Program-made: the position numbers and the translations under genes
Notes under the pieces: generated by a model
Databases searched by the model: none
The model's input: only the letters and a program-made list of their open reading frames with translations
Told to the model about the DNA's origin: nothing
Assembly (NCBI RefSeq): GCF_007858285.1
Contig: NZ_VFIL01000002.1
Span: 124,001-188,000, forward strand
Reading direction: 5' to 3'
Source: Pseudomonas brenneri
GTDB taxonomy: Bacteria; Pseudomonadota; Gammaproteobacteria; Pseudomonadales; Pseudomonadaceae
DNA length: 64,000 nucleotides
Shown: piece after piece, positions 36,288-46,562 of the stretch
How positions within the stretch are numbered: the first letter of the stretch is position 1
Layout: each line of letters opens with the position of its first letter

Positions 36288-37745
36288 ATGAGTGAAGAGA
36301 TTCTGATCAATATCACGCCGATGGAATCGCGCGTGGCGGTGGTAGAAAACGGTGTCTTGCAGGAAGTGCATGTCGAGCGCACCCAGAAGCGCGGGATTGT
36401 CGGCAACATCTATAAAGGCAAGGTCGTGCGGGTATTGCCGGGCATGCAGGCGGCGTTTGTCGATATCGGCCTGGACCGTGCTGCATTTATCCATGCTTCG
36501 GAAATTTCCCTGCGCGAAGGTCCGGCGGTCGAGAGCATCAGCGCCCTGGTACACGAAGGGCAGAGCCTGGTGGTGCAAGTCACCAAGGACCCGATTGGCT
36601 CCAAGGGCGCACGCCTGACCACGCAACTGTCGATTCCTTCGCGCTACCTGGTGTACATGCCGCGCACTGCCCACGTCGGCATTTCCTTGAAGATAGAAGA
36701 TGAAGGCGAGCGTGAGCGCCTGAAAAAGGTCGTCAGTGATTGCGTGGCGGCCGAAGGCATCAAGGAAGTGGGTGGCTTTATCCTGCGCACCGCCGCCGAG
36801 GGCGCCGGTGCCGATGAAATCCTCATGGATATCCGCTATCTGCGTCGCCTGTGGGATCAGATTGATACCCAGATCAAGACGATCGGCGCACCGAGCGTCA
36901 TCTATGAAGACCTGGGCCTGGCCCTGCGTACCCTGCGCGACCTGGTCAGCCCCAAGATCGAGAAAATTCGCATCGACTCGCGGGAAACCTTCCAGCGCAC
37001 CACGCAATTTGTTGCCGAACTGATGCCGGAAATCGCTGATCGCCTGGAGCACTATCCCGGTGAACGGCCGATATTCGACCTGTATGGCGTCGAGGATGAA
37101 ATCCAGAAGGCCCTGGAGCGCAAGGTGCCGCTCAAGTCCGGTGGCTACCTGGTGGTGGACCCGGCGGAAGCGATGAGCACCATCGACGTTAACACCGGCG
37201 CCTTTGTCGGCCATCGCAACCTTGAAGAAACCATCTTCAAGACCAACCTCGAAGCTGCCACCGCCATCGCTCGCCAACTGCGCCTGCGCAACCTGGGCGG
37301 GATCATCATCATCGACTTCATCGACATGGAAGATGAAGAGCACCAGCGCCAGGTATTGCGCACCCTTGAAAAACAACTGGAGCGCGATCACGCCAAGACC
37401 AACATCATCGGTATCACCGAGTTGGGCCTGGTGCAGATGACCCGCAAGCGTACCCGCGAAAGTCTTGAGCAGGTGCTGTGCGAGCCGTGCAGCAGCTGCC
37501 AGGGCCGCGGCAAGTTGAAGACCCCGGAAACGGTTTGCTACGAGATTTTCCGGGAAATCCTACGGGAGGCACGCGCTTACCAGGCCGAGGGTTATAGAGT
37601 CTTGGCCAACCAGAAGGTGGTTGACCGCTTGCTCGACGAAGAGTCGGGCAACGTTGCGGAGTTGGAGGGTTTTATTGGCCGCACCATCCGTTTCCAGGTC
37701 GAAACCATGTATTCCCAGGAACAATACGACGTGGTGCTGCTCTGA
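36288..37745 (+). CDS. rng: Ribonuclease G
   Basis: This 485-residue RNase E/G-family endoribonuclease matures the 5' end of 16S rRNA and trims mRNAs. The S1-like domain (about 35-125, 'GIVGNIYKGKVVRVLPGMQAAFVDIGLDRAAF') is followed by the catalytic Asp in 'MSTIDVNTGAF' and in 'GIIIIDFIDM'. A Zn-link-like Cys pair is in 'CEPCSSCQGRG'. It lacks the long RNase E tail. The start at 36288 (MSEEILINITP) is chosen over 36261. Confidence 0.96.
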   Translation: MSEEILINITPMESRVAVVENGVLQEVHVERTQKRGIVGNIYKGKVVRVLPGMQAAFVDIGLDRAAFIHASEISLREGPAVESISALVHEGQSLVVQVTKDPIGSKGARLTTQLSIPSRYLVYMPRTAHVGISLKIEDEGERERLKKVVSDCVAAEGIKEVGGFILRTAAEGAGADEILMDIRYLRRLWDQIDTQIKTIGAPSVIYEDLGLALRTLRDLVSPKIEKIRIDSRETFQRTTQFVAELMPEIADRLEHYPGERPIFDLYGVEDEIQKALERKVPLKSGGYLVVDPAEAMSTIDVNTGAFVGHRNLEETIFKTNLEAATAIARQLRLRNLGGIIIIDFIDMEDEEHQRQVLRTLEKQLERDHAKTNIIGITELGLVQMTRKRTRESLEQVLCEPCSSCQGRGKLKTPETVCYEIFREILREARAYQAEGYRVLANQKVVDRLLDEESGNVAELEGFIGRTIRFQVETMYSQEQYDVVLL

Positions 37746-37820
37746 TCGGCATCAGTCTTTTTCAACGAGACCGGCAGACCGTGATCTGCCGTCCGACTAT
37801 TACCTTGAGGGTCGCCTGAC

Positions 37821-40800
37821 ATGGAGCGTCTGAAACGCTTTTTTGCCGCACTGACCCGTTGGGGCCTTGGCCTGTGTGCATTGCTGTTGGTGCTGGCGGC
37901 GGTCTACGTCAGCCTGGGCCGTGAATTGACGCCGCTGGTCGCGGAGTATCGCGCCGAAATCGAGGCCAAGGCACAGGCGGCGGTCGATATGCCGCTGAGT
38001 ATTGGTAGCCTGGAAGGGCGCTGGAGCGGCTTTGCCCCGGTACTGCTGGCCCATGATGTGATGGTCGGCGAGGGCAGCAGTGCCTTGCGCCTGGACCAGG
38101 TGCAAGTGGTGCCTGACGTCTGGGCCAGCCTGCTGGCGTGGGATGTGCGTATCGCCCACCTGGAAGTCAGCGGCTTGCAGATCAGCGTCAAGGAAGGCAA
38201 GGACGGCCAGTGGGCACTGCAAGGCCTGCCGATGCAGGACGACCAGCCCCTGGATCCGGAGCAGTTGCTCAAGCGCATGCAGGCCGTGGCGAAGGTCTCG
38301 CTGCTGGACAGCCAGGTGACCTTGCAGCCGTTCGAGCAGGCGCCGCTGACCTTGACCTATGTGGGTTTGAGCCTGCAAACCGGCGCGACTCGCCAGCGCC
38401 TCGACGCCCGCCTGACCCTGCCTGATGGGCAGCCGCTGGCCCTTAGCCTGCGTACGCGGATCCGTGCCAGCCAGTGGAAAGACGGTGAAGTCCAGGCATA
38501 CCTGAGCCTGCCCCAGAGCAACTGGGCGCAGTGGGTTCCGGCAAAGTTGACGGGTGATTGGAAACTCAGCGAACTGAAAGCCGGCGGCGAGTTCTGGCTG
38601 ACCTGGGCCAACGGCACGTTGCAAAGCGCGGCCGCCCGGCTCAATGCACCGCAGGTAAAAGTCCGCTACGCCCAGCGCAAGCCTGCAAGCATCCAGAACC
38701 TGGCCTTGACGGCTTACCTGCAACGCAGTGACAGCGGCCTGAAGGTTGTCTTCGATTCGTTGGCCATGAACCTGGGGGAGACTCGCTGGGAGTCACACCT
38801 GCAATTGCAGCAAACCCTGGCCACCGACAAGACCCAGGAAATCTGGAACTTGCAGGCTGACCGCCTGAACCTGACGCCCATCACCCCATTGCTCAACGCC
38901 CTGGCGCCGCTGCCGGAAGGTTTTGCCAAGACCGTCGAGGCGCTGAAGGCCACAGGCATGCTGCGCAATGTGCGGGTGGATTATCGTCCCCAGGAGACGG
39001 GCGACCAGCGCGTCAGCTTTGCCGCCAACCTTGACCGCGTGGGTTTTGACGCCTATTTCGGCGCGCCAGCGGCGCGCAATGTGTCCGGCAGTATCAGCGG
39101 TGACCTGGGCCAGGGTGAGCTGCGCATGGACAGCAAGGACTTTGCCTTGCATCTGTTCCCGATTTTCGACAAGCCTTGGCAATACATCCAGGCCAATGCC
39201 CGCCTGACGTGGAAACTGGATAAGCAAGGTTTCACCTTGATTGCGCCGTACATCAAGGTGCTGGGCGAAGAGGGCAAGATCGCGGCGGATTTCCTGATTC
39301 GCCTGCATTTCGATCATAGCCAGGAAGACTACATGGACCTGCGGGTCGGCATGGTCGACGGTGATGGGCGTTTTACCCCCAAGTATCTGCCGGCGGTCCT
39401 CAGCCCGGCCCTGGATGAATGGCTGAGTACGGCCATTCTCAAGGGGGCGGTCGATGAAGGTTTCTTCCAGTATCAAGGCTCGCTGAACCATGATGCGGTG
39501 ACGGCCGCGCGCAATATCAGCCTGTTCTTCAAGGTGCGCGACGCCGAACTGGCGTTCCAGCCCGGCTGGCCCCATGTCAGCAAGGTCGCCGGTGAAGTGT
39601 TTGTCGAAGAAACCGGCGTGCGCATCCTGGCCAGCAAGGGGCAATTGCTCGACACCAAGGTCAAGGACATCTACGTCAATATTCCCCATGCGCTGCCTGG
39701 GCATGACAGCCACCTGCTGCTCACGGGTGGGTTTGCCGGCGGGTTGGGCGATGGCCTGAAGATCCTCCAGGAAGCGCCCATCGGCACGGCATCGACGTTT
39801 GCCGGATGGAAAGGCGAGGGCGACCTGCAAGGTTCGCTGAACCTGGATATTCCCCTGGCCAAGGGTACCGAGCCGAACATCGTGGTGGATTTCAAGACCG
39901 ACAAGGCACGCCTGCAACTGGCCGAACCTACCCTGGATCTGAACCAGCTCAAAGGCGAGTTCCGCTTCGACAGCGCCAAGGGCCTGAGTGGGCAGAACAT
40001 CAGCGCCCAAGCCTTCGACCGGCCTATCACGGCGCAGATTGCTGCCGGCGGCAAGCCGGGCAATCTCAGCACACGGGTCACGGCCAAGGGCCAGGTGACG
40101 GTCAAGCGGCTCACCGACTGGCTGAAAGTCAGCCAGCCACTGCCGGTGTCCGGGGACATCCCGTATCAGTTGCAGCTCGACCTGGATGGTGCCGATAGCC
40201 AACTGATGGTCAGCTCTAACCTCAAGGGCGTGGCGGTAGATTTGCCGGCACCGTTTGGCATGCCCGCCAGCCAGGGGCGTGACAGCGTGTTCCGCATGAC
40301 CTTGCAGGGTAAGGAACGGCGTTACTGGTTTGACTACGGTGAACTGGCGAACTTTACCTTCGCCGCGCCCGCAGACAACTTTGCCCAGGGCCGTGGCGAG
40401 CTGTTCCTCGGTGATGGCGATGCCTTGCTGCCGGGTGGCAAGGGGCTGCGGATTCGTGGTGTGCTGTCGGAGCTGGATATCGATCCCTGGAAGAAACTGG
40501 TGGACCGTTATGCCGGCAATGATCCCGGTGGCAACGCCAAGCAACTGTTGAGCAGTGCTGATTTCAAGATCGGCAAGCTGACGGGGCTTGGTACTCGCTT
40601 CGACCAGGTCAACCTGCAATTGGATCGCAAGCCCGCCGCCTGGGGCCTGCAATTCGACAGCCAGCAAGCCAAGGGCACTGTTGGCCTGCCGGATGCCAAG
40701 GGCGCCCCGATTGCCATCAACCTGCAATACGTGAAGCTGCCTGCGGTCGATCCGACGGTACAGGCCGATGAAAATGCACCTGATCCCCTGGCCGATATTG

Positions 40801-41636
40801 ACCCCAAGGACATTCCGGCGCTGGATATCGCGATTGACCAGTTGTTCCAGGGGCCTGACTTGATCGGCGCCTGGTCATTGAAAGTTCGCCCGACGGCCAA
40901 GGGCATGGCCTTCAACAACCTCGACCTGGGCCTCAAGGGCATGCAGCTCAAGGGGGCCGGTGGCTGGGAAGGTGTGCCGGGCGCCACCAACAGTTGGTAC
41001 AAGGGGCGCCTGGACGGCAAGAACATCGCCGATGTGCTCAAGGGCTGGGGCTTTGCGCCGACCGTGACCAGCGAGAGTTTCCATCTGGACGTGGACGGGC
41101 GTTGGCCGGGTTCGCCGGCCTGGGTCGGTCCCAAGCGTTTCTCCGGCAGCCTGGATGCGTCGTTCCGCAAGGGCCAGTTTGTCGAGGTGGAAGGTGGGGC
41201 CCAGGCGTTGCGGGTATTCGGCCTGCTGAACTTCAACTCGATTGGCCGGCGCTTACGCCTGGACTTCTCGGACTTGCTCGGCAAGGGCCTGAGCTACGAC
41301 CGAGTCAAGGGCTTGCTGGTCGCCAGTAACGGTGTGTTTGTGACCCGTGAGCCGATTACCCTGACAGGGCCGTCGAGCAATCTGGAGATCAACGGCACCC
41401 TGGATCTGGTGGCCGATCGTATCGATGCCAAGTTGTTGGTGACACTGCCTGTGACCAACAACCTGCCAATTGCTGCGTTGATCGTGGGCGCGCCGGCCAT
41501 TGGTGGCGCACTGTTCCTCATCGACAAGCTGATCGGCGATCGGGTCTCGCGTTTCGCCAGTGTTCAGTACAAGGTGGAAGGGCCATGGAAAGATCCCAAA
41601 ATCACCTTCGACAAGCCATTTGAAAAACCACAATAA
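37821..41636 (+). CDS. yhdP: YhdP-family AsmA-like envelope protein
   Basis: This 1271-residue protein has one N-terminal membrane helix (about 15-32, GLGLCALLLVLAAVYVS) and a huge periplasmic part made of repeated beta strands (DUF3971/AsmA2). YhdP, TamB and YdbH are thought to carry phospholipids from inner to outer membrane as long hydrophobic grooves. The C-terminus has the conserved 'FGLLNFNSIGRRLRLDFSDL' and 'GPSSNLEINGTLDL' blocks. It follows rng by 75 bases, the same order as in many gammaproteobacteria. Confidence 0.94.
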   Translation: MERLKRFFAALTRWGLGLCALLLVLAAVYVSLGRELTPLVAEYRAEIEAKAQAAVDMPLSIGSLEGRWSGFAPVLLAHDVMVGEGSSALRLDQVQVVPDVWASLLAWDVRIAHLEVSGLQISVKEGKDGQWALQGLPMQDDQPLDPEQLLKRMQAVAKVSLLDSQVTLQPFEQAPLTLTYVGLSLQTGATRQRLDARLTLPDGQPLALSLRTRIRASQWKDGEVQAYLSLPQSNWAQWVPAKLTGDWKLSELKAGGEFWLTWANGTLQSAAARLNAPQVKVRYAQRKPASIQNLALTAYLQRSDSGLKVVFDSLAMNLGETRWESHLQLQQTLATDKTQEIWNLQADRLNLTPITPLLNALAPLPEGFAKTVEALKATGMLRNVRVDYRPQETGDQRVSFAANLDRVGFDAYFGAPAARNVSGSISGDLGQGELRMDSKDFALHLFPIFDKPWQYIQANARLTWKLDKQGFTLIAPYIKVLGEEGKIAADFLIRLHFDHSQEDYMDLRVGMVDGDGRFTPKYLPAVLSPALDEWLSTAILKGAVDEGFFQYQGSLNHDAVTAARNISLFFKVRDAELAFQPGWPHVSKVAGEVFVEETGVRILASKGQLLDTKVKDIYVNIPHALPGHDSHLLLTGGFAGGLGDGLKILQEAPIGTASTFAGWKGEGDLQGSLNLDIPLAKGTEPNIVVDFKTDKARLQLAEPTLDLNQLKGEFRFDSAKGLSGQNISAQAFDRPITAQIAAGGKPGNLSTRVTAKGQVTVKRLTDWLKVSQPLPVSGDIPYQLQLDLDGADSQLMVSSNLKGVAVDLPAPFGMPASQGRDSVFRMTLQGKERRYWFDYGELANFTFAAPADNFAQGRGELFLGDGDALLPGGKGLRIRGVLSELDIDPWKKLVDRYAGNDPGGNAKQLLSSADFKIGKLTGLGTRFDQVNLQLDRKPAAWGLQFDSQQAKGTVGLPDAKGAPIAINLQYVKLPAVDPTVQADENAPDPLADIDPKDIPALDIAIDQLFQGPDLIGAWSLKVRPTAKGMAFNNLDLGLKGMQLKGAGGWEGVPGATNSWYKGRLDGKNIADVLKGWGFAPTVTSESFHLDVDGRWPGSPAWVGPKRFSGSLDASFRKGQFVEVEGGAQALRVFGLLNFNSIGRRLRLDFSDLLGKGLSYDRVKGLLVASNGVFVTREPITLTGPSSNLEINGTLDLVADRIDAKLLVTLPVTNNLPIAALIVGAPAIGGALFLIDKLIGDRVSRFASVQYKVEGPWKDPKITFDKPFEKPQ

Positions 41637-41684
41637 GCGCCTGTGGAGTAGCATGGCCCCATGCTTTTTATGGAGTGTGGGCCC

Positions 41685-42533
41685 ATGTCCTTTGCGGTAA
41701 TCCAGATGGTCAGCCAGAGCGATGTCCTGGCCAACCTGGCCCAGGCTCGGCGTTTGCTGGAACAGGCTGCGGCAGGCGGTGCGCAGCTTGCGGTATTGCC
41801 GGAGAACTTCGCCGCCATGGGCCGTCGCGACGTGGCTGAGCTTGGCCGTGCCGAAGCCTTGGGCGAGGGACCGATCCTGCCCTGGTTGAAACTGGCCGCC
41901 CGTGACCTCAACTTATGGATAGTGGCCGGCACATTGCCGTTGCCCCCACTGGGTCAGCCCGACGCCAAGTCCAACGCCTGCTCGTTGTTGATCGACGCGC
42001 AGGGGCAAATCGTCGCCCGCTACGACAAGCTGCACTTGTTCGACGTGGACGTGGCTGACGCGCGCGGGCGGTATCGTGAATCCGACGACTATGCTTACGG
42101 CAACCAGGTGGTGGTGGCCGATACGCCGGTCGGGCGCCTGGGGCTGACGGTTTGCTATGACTTGCGCTTCCCGGAGTTGTACAGCGAATTGCGTGCTGCG
42201 GGGGCTGAATTGATTACCGCACCCTCGGCCTTTACGGCGGTAACCGGGGCTGCACACTGGGATGTGTTGATCCGTGCGCGGGCCATCGAAACCCAGTGTT
42301 ATCTGCTGGCCGCCGCCCAGGGTGGAGTGCATCCGGGGCCTCGGGAAACCTATGGCCACGGGGCGATTATCGACCCGTGGGGGCGAGTGCTGGCGCAACA
42401 GGATCAAGGCGAAGCGGTGTTGTTGGCCGAACGCGATAGCAACGAACAAGCGTCGATACGGGCGCGCATGCCGGTGGCAGGCCACCGGCGCTTTTTCTCG
42501 CAGGGCGCACAGCGACCTGCTTCAGAACGATGA
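41685..42533 (+). CDS. Carbon-nitrogen hydrolase (Nit/omega-amidase-like)
   Basis: This 282-residue nitrilase-superfamily enzyme has the catalytic triad Glu ([10 protein letters not shown]), Lys (RYDKLHLFD) and Cys ([13 protein letters not shown]). The Nit1/Nit2 branch acts on deaminated glutathione or on omega-amides. Its place between yhdP and tldD is conserved. The start at 41685 ([10 protein letters not shown]) follows GGAG; an open frame from 41661 adds only eight unlikely residues. Confidence 0.91.
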   Translation: MSFAVIQMVSQSDVLANLAQARRLLEQAAAGGAQLAVLPENFAAMGRRDVAELGRAEALGEGPILPWLKLAARDLNLWIVAGTLPLPPLGQPDAKSNACSLLIDAQGQIVARYDKLHLFDVDVADARGRYRESDDYAYGNQVVVADTPVGRLGLTVCYDLRFPELYSELRAAGAELITAPSAFTAVTGAAHWDVLIRARAIETQCYLLAAAQGGVHPGPRETYGHGAIIDPWGRVLAQQDQGEAVLLAERDSNEQASIRARMPVAGHRRFFSQGAQRPASER

Positions 42534-42549
42534 ATTTAAGGCCGAACCT

Positions 42550-43992
42550 ATGAGCGAGTTGTTGTCCTCAGTCAGTGAACACCTCCTGGCGCCCGGTGGC
42601 GTGACCATCGAAAGTCTGCAAACCGTACTGGGCGACCTGGCCGGGCCGGGCATCGATGCTGCCGACCTGTATTTCCAGGGGCAGATCTCCGAGTCCTGGT
42701 CCCTGGAAGACGGGATCGTCAAGGACGGTAGCTTCAACCTCGACCAAGGGGTTGGCGTGCGTGCGCAGTCCGGTGAGAAGACCGGCTTTGCCTACAGCAA
42801 CGCCATCACCCTGGAAGCCCTGGGCCTTGCAGCCCGCGCAGCACGCTCGATTTCCCGGGCCGGGCAGAACGGCACCGTGCAGGCGTTCAGCACCCAGGAC
42901 GTGACCCAGTTGTACGGCCCGGACAACCCGCTGGAAGTCATGACCCGTGCCGAAAAGGTCGAGTTGCTCAAGCGTGTGGATGCTGCAACCCGTGCCCTCG
43001 ATCCGCGTATCCAGCAGGTGAGCGTGAGCATGGCCGGCGTCTGGGAGCGCATCCTGGTGGCGTCCACCGATGGCAGCCTGGCGGCGGATGTGCGGCCGCT
43101 GGTGCGCTTCAATGTCAGTGTGATCGTTGAGCAGAACGGTCGTCGCGAGCGCGGCGGCCATGGCGGCGGCGGGCGTACGGATTATCGCTATTTCCTCAGC
43201 GAAGACCGCGCCATGGGCTATGCCCGCGAGGCGTTGCGCCAGGCGCTGGTCAACCTGGAAGCCATTCCGGCGCCGGCGGGTACGTTGCCGGTGGTGCTCG
43301 GTTCCGGCTGGTCTGGCGTGTTGCTTCACGAAGCCGTGGGCCATGGCCTGGAAGGCGACTTCAACCGCAAGGGCAGCTCCGCCTACAGCGGGCGTATGGG
43401 CGAGATGGTTGCCTCCAAACTCTGCACCATCGTCGATGACGGTACATTGGCCGGTCGCCGTGGCTCGCTGAGTGTCGATGACGAAGGCACACCCACCGAG
43501 TGCACCACGCTGATCGAAAACGGCGTGCTCAAGGGCTATATGCAAGACAAACTCAACGCGCGCCTGATGGGCGTGGCGCGCACCGGCAACGGTCGCCGTG
43601 AGTCCTACGCGCATTTGCCGATGCCACGCATGACCAATACCTACATGCTGGCGGGCGAAAGCGACCCGGCAGAGATCATTGCCTCGGTCAAACGTGGGAT
43701 CTATTGCGCCAATCTTGGCGGCGGCCAGGTGGATATCACTAGTGGCAAGTTCGTGTTCTCCACCAGCGAAGCCTATTTGATCGAGGACGGCAAGATCACC
43801 GCACCGGTCAAGGGCGCAACCTTGATTGGCAACGGCCCGGAAGCCATGAGCAAGGTGTCGATGGTTGGCAACGACCTGGCGCTGGACAGCGGCGTGGGGA
43901 TGTGTGGCAAGGACGGGCAGTCGGTGCCGGTCGGTGTCGGCCAGCCAACCCTGAAAATTGATGCGATCACCGTGGGTGGCACGGGGTCGTAA
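42550..43992 (+). CDS. tldD: Metalloprotease TldD
   Basis: This 480-residue catalytic subunit of the TldD/TldE protease has the metal-binding HEAVGH at 260-265. The active site opens between TldD and TldE and trims peptides such as the microcin B17 precursor and CcdA. The partner pmbA (tldE) follows after the divergent darP gene. The start is ATG 42550; an open frame from 42274 runs through the nitrilase gene. Confidence 0.96.
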   Translation: MSELLSSVSEHLLAPGGVTIESLQTVLGDLAGPGIDAADLYFQGQISESWSLEDGIVKDGSFNLDQGVGVRAQSGEKTGFAYSNAITLEALGLAARAARSISRAGQNGTVQAFSTQDVTQLYGPDNPLEVMTRAEKVELLKRVDAATRALDPRIQQVSVSMAGVWERILVASTDGSLAADVRPLVRFNVSVIVEQNGRRERGGHGGGGRTDYRYFLSEDRAMGYAREALRQALVNLEAIPAPAGTLPVVLGSGWSGVLLHEAVGHGLEGDFNRKGSSAYSGRMGEMVASKLCTIVDDGTLAGRRGSLSVDDEGTPTECTTLIENGVLKGYMQDKLNARLMGVARTGNGRRESYAHLPMPRMTNTYMLAGESDPAEIIASVKRGIYCANLGGGQVDITSGKFVFSTSEAYLIEDGKITAPVKGATLIGNGPEAMSKVSMVGNDLALDSGVGMCGKDGQSVPVGVGQPTLKIDAITVGGTGS

Positions 43993-44037
43993 GGCGTGGA
44001 GCTTCGGGTGGCGAAGACCGCCACCCGGGGAAGAGGA

Positions 44038-44559
44038 TCAGCGCAGGCCGCGTTGAGTCTCGTCCAGCTCACGGATGTACTTGAAGATTTTACGGCTGGT
44101 CGCCGGCGCCTTGTTCTGTGCCAGTTCGTGCTGGGCCTGACGGATCAGGGAGCGCAGTTGCTGGCGGTCGGCATCCGGATAATCCAGGACGAACTTCTCC
44201 AATACAGCGTCGTCACCGCCGATCAGGCGGTCGCGCCAACGTTCCAGGTTATGGAAACGTTCGTTGTACTGGCGAGTAGAGGCATCGAGTTGGTCGAGCA
44301 AGGTCAGAATGGCGTCAGTGTCCTGGTCGCGCATCAGCTTGCCGATAAACATGATGTGCCGTTTACGCGCGATATTCGCGGTGTGCTTGGGTGCATCCGC
44401 CAGGGCCCGACGCATTTCGTCGGTCAATGGCAGTTTGGCAATCAAGTCCGGCTTGAGTGTTGTAAGGCGCTCGCCGAGATCAACCAGAGCATGCAGCTCA
44501 CGTTTGACCTGGGTTTTGCTTTTCTCCCCATCGAGGGAGTCGTCGTAAGAATCAACCAT
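44038..44559 (-). CDS. darP: Ribosome-associated protein DarP/YjgA (DUF615)
   Basis: This 173-residue protein of the DUF615/YjgA family helps late assembly of the 50S subunit (peptidyl transferase centre). It has '[23 protein letters not shown]', '[23 protein letters not shown]' and a C-terminal '[14 protein letters not shown]'. It lies between tldD and pmbA on the opposite strand, the usual gammaproteobacterial order. The start at 44559 ([11 protein letters not shown]) is preferred to 44574. Confidence 0.94.
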   Translation of the reverse strand: MVDSYDDSLDGEKSKTQVKRELHALVDLGERLTTLKPDLIAKLPLTDEMRRALADAPKHTANIARKRHIMFIGKLMRDQDTDAILTLLDQLDASTRQYNERFHNLERWRDRLIGGDDAVLEKFVLDYPDADRQQLRSLIRQAQHELAQNKAPATSRKIFKYIRELDETQRGLR

Positions 44560-44667
44560 GGTGGCAGTCCGCAAAGAAACGCCGCCATGATAACCAGTCG
44601 GGGGCCGCTTGTCCGGCCCGGTCGCTCGATGGCCTTAACCGAAAGCAGAATTTGAGTGGAGAAAACC

Positions 44668-46014
44668 ATGAGTGCAGCCCAAAGCGTCGGTCCACAAGCA
44701 TTACCGGCACTGCAGGAACAAGTTGAGCAGATCATTGCCGAGGCCAAGCGCCAGGGCGCCAGTGCCTGTGAAGTGGCGGTGTCGCTGGAGCAGGGCCTGT
44801 CGACTTCGGTACGCCAACGGGAAGTGGAAACCGTTGAATTCAACCGCGACCAGGGCTTTGGCATCACCTTGTATGTGGGGCAGCGCAAAGGTTCGGCCAG
44901 TACTTCGGCCAGCGGCCCGGAAGCGATTCGTGAAACTGTCGCCGCCGCGTTGGCGATTGCCAAGCACACCTCCGAAGACGAGGCGTCGGGTTTGGCCGAT
45001 GCCGCCTTGATGGCGCGGGACCTGAAGGATTTCGATCTGTATCACGCCTGGGATATCACCCCCGAGCAGGCCATCGAAAAGGCCCTGGCCTGCGAAGCCG
45101 CAGCGTTTGATACCGACAGCCGGATCAAGAATGCCGATGGCACCACCTTGAGCACCCACCAGGGTTGCCGGGTGTATGGCAACAGCCACGGGTTTATCGG
45201 TGGTTATGCGTCGACGCGTCATAGCCTGAGCTGCGTGATGATCGCCGAGGCCGATGGCCAGATGCAGCGTGACTACTGGTACGACGTAAGCCGCCAGGGT
45301 GAGTTGCTGGCGGACCCTGCAAGCATTGGCCAGCGCGCCGCGCAACGGGCAGCGAGTCGTCTGGGCGCACGCCCGGTGCCGACATGTGAAGTGCCGGTGC
45401 TGTTTTCGGCAGAGTTGGCAGGTGGTCTGTTTGGCAGCTTCCTGGGCGCGATTTCCGGGGGCAACCTGTACCGCAAGTCGTCGTTCCTTGAAGGCGCGCT
45501 GGGCCAGAAGCTGTTTCCCGAGTGGCTGACCCTGGATGAGCGCCCACACCTGATGCGGGCCATGGGCAGCTCGGCGTTCGACGGCGATGGCCTGGCGACC
45601 TACGCCAAGCCGTTTGTCGAGAACGGCGAGTTGGTGTCCTACGTGCTCGGGACCTACGCCGGGCGCAAGCTGGGCTTGCCCAGTACCGCGAACTCCGGTG
45701 GCGTCCACAACCTGTTCGTGACCCATGGCGACGAAGACCAGGCGGCGCTGCTGCGGCGCATGGGCCGTGGCTTGCTGGTGACCGAGTTGATGGGCCATGG
45801 CTTGAACATGGTCACCGGCGATTATTCCCGGGGCGCGGCGGGGTTCTGGGTGGAAAATGGCGAAATCCAGTTCGCCGTCCAGGAAGTGACCATCGCCGGC
45901 AATATGCGTGACATGTTCAAGCAGATTGTCGCCGTGGGTAACGACCTGGAACTGCGTAGCAATATCCGCACCGGCTCGGTGCTGATCGAGCGCATGACCG
46001 TCGCTGGCAGCTAA
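44668..46014 (+). CDS. pmbA: TldE/PmbA protease partner subunit
   Basis: This 448-residue PmbA (TldE) is paralogous to TldD but lacks HExxxH, as expected for the non-catalytic partner. It has 'SVRQREVETVEFNRDQGFGITLYVG' and the C-terminal 'NMRDMFKQIVAVGNDLELRSNIRTGSVLI'. The start at 44668 (MSAAQSVGPQ) follows GTGGAGAAAACC. Confidence 0.95.
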   Translation: MSAAQSVGPQALPALQEQVEQIIAEAKRQGASACEVAVSLEQGLSTSVRQREVETVEFNRDQGFGITLYVGQRKGSASTSASGPEAIRETVAAALAIAKHTSEDEASGLADAALMARDLKDFDLYHAWDITPEQAIEKALACEAAAFDTDSRIKNADGTTLSTHQGCRVYGNSHGFIGGYASTRHSLSCVMIAEADGQMQRDYWYDVSRQGELLADPASIGQRAAQRAASRLGARPVPTCEVPVLFSAELAGGLFGSFLGAISGGNLYRKSSFLEGALGQKLFPEWLTLDERPHLMRAMGSSAFDGDGLATYAKPFVENGELVSYVLGTYAGRKLGLPSTANSGGVHNLFVTHGDEDQAALLRRMGRGLLVTELMGHGLNMVTGDYSRGAAGFWVENGEIQFAVQEVTIAGNMRDMFKQIVAVGNDLELRSNIRTGSVLIERMTVAGS

Positions 46015-46034
46015 GCGTCAACCCGTTGCACAGA

Positions 46035-46065
46035 AGCGCCACCCCTTGGGGTGGCGCTTTTTTTT
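46035..46065 (+). terminator. Terminator of pmbA
   Basis: AGCGCCACCCC-TT-GGGGTGGCGCT is followed by T8, about 20 bases after the pmbA stop. Confidence 0.93.
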
Positions 46066-46115
46066 GCCTGGAATATTACAAGGCCGAAAAAGGTATAGGT
46101 TCAATAGCTTGTTTT

Positions 46116-46151
46116 GATTCTCAATATCATTTAATAATAAATATCATTATC
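46116..46151. promoter_or_regulatory. Tandem Fur-box candidate before fagA
   Basis: AATAATAAATATCATTATC (46133-46151) matches the 19-base Fur consensus at 15 positions. An adjoining weaker copy, GATTCTCAATATCATTTAA, starts at 46116 (11 of 19). They end 15 bases before the fagA ATG, so iron-loaded Fur would block the operon. Confidence 0.8.
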
Positions 46152-46166
46152 GAATGAGCGTGGGTC

Positions 46167-46562
46167 ATGAGTTCTGTCTTGCACGAGGATCCCTACCTGG
46201 AAAGCTGGCGCTGGATGAGTCGTCAGATTCGCTGCGGGCTCAACCCTGATGAGCCACGCCTGATCGAACACTACTTGAGCGAAGGGCGCTATCTGGCCTG
46301 CTGTACGGCCACACACCCGTGGACCATTGCCGAGACCTCGTTCCGCCTGCTGATTGACACCGCCAGTGATATCGCCTTGCCCTGGCATTGGCGCTCCGTG
46401 TGCTTGGACCAGGCCTGGCGCCCGCTGCGGGACCTGGAAAACCTTTCTCACTGTGCCTGCCGCCTCAAGCGCTGGCAGACCTTTGCCTGGCAATTGGCGA
46501 CCTGTGAATTGTTGCCGTCTATTTCTCACTCCGACTTGGTGCAAGGATCTTCCGATGAGTAA
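46167..46562 (+). CDS. fagA: Fur-associated protein FagA
   Basis: This 131-residue protein is first in the fagA-fumC-orfX-sodA operon known from P. aeruginosa, where it is induced by iron limitation. The sequence ('WRWMSRQIRCGLNPDEPRLIEHYL', a CAC-C pair near 112-117) shows no known enzymatic domain. Function is unknown beyond the regulation. Its stop overlaps the fumC start by eight bases, which supports this frame over the antisense frame 46131-46586. Confidence 0.85.
   Translation: MSSVLHEDPYLESWRWMSRQIRCGLNPDEPRLIEHYLSEGRYLACCTATHPWTIAETSFRLLIDTASDIALPWHWRSVCLDQAWRPLRDLENLSHCACRLKRWQTFAWQLATCELLPSISHSDLVQGSSDE

Noticed and set aside
36015..37391. 458-codon open frame on the minus strand
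   Set aside because: It is antisense to rng, whose catalytic motifs are intact.
37769..37791. CGGCAGA...TCTGCCG hairpin between rng and yhdP
   Set aside because: It has a short stem, no T-run and coupled neighbouring genes, so there is not enough to call a terminator.
38793..40727. 644-codon open frame on the minus strand
   Set aside because: It lies wholly within yhdP on the other strand and has no recognisable domain.
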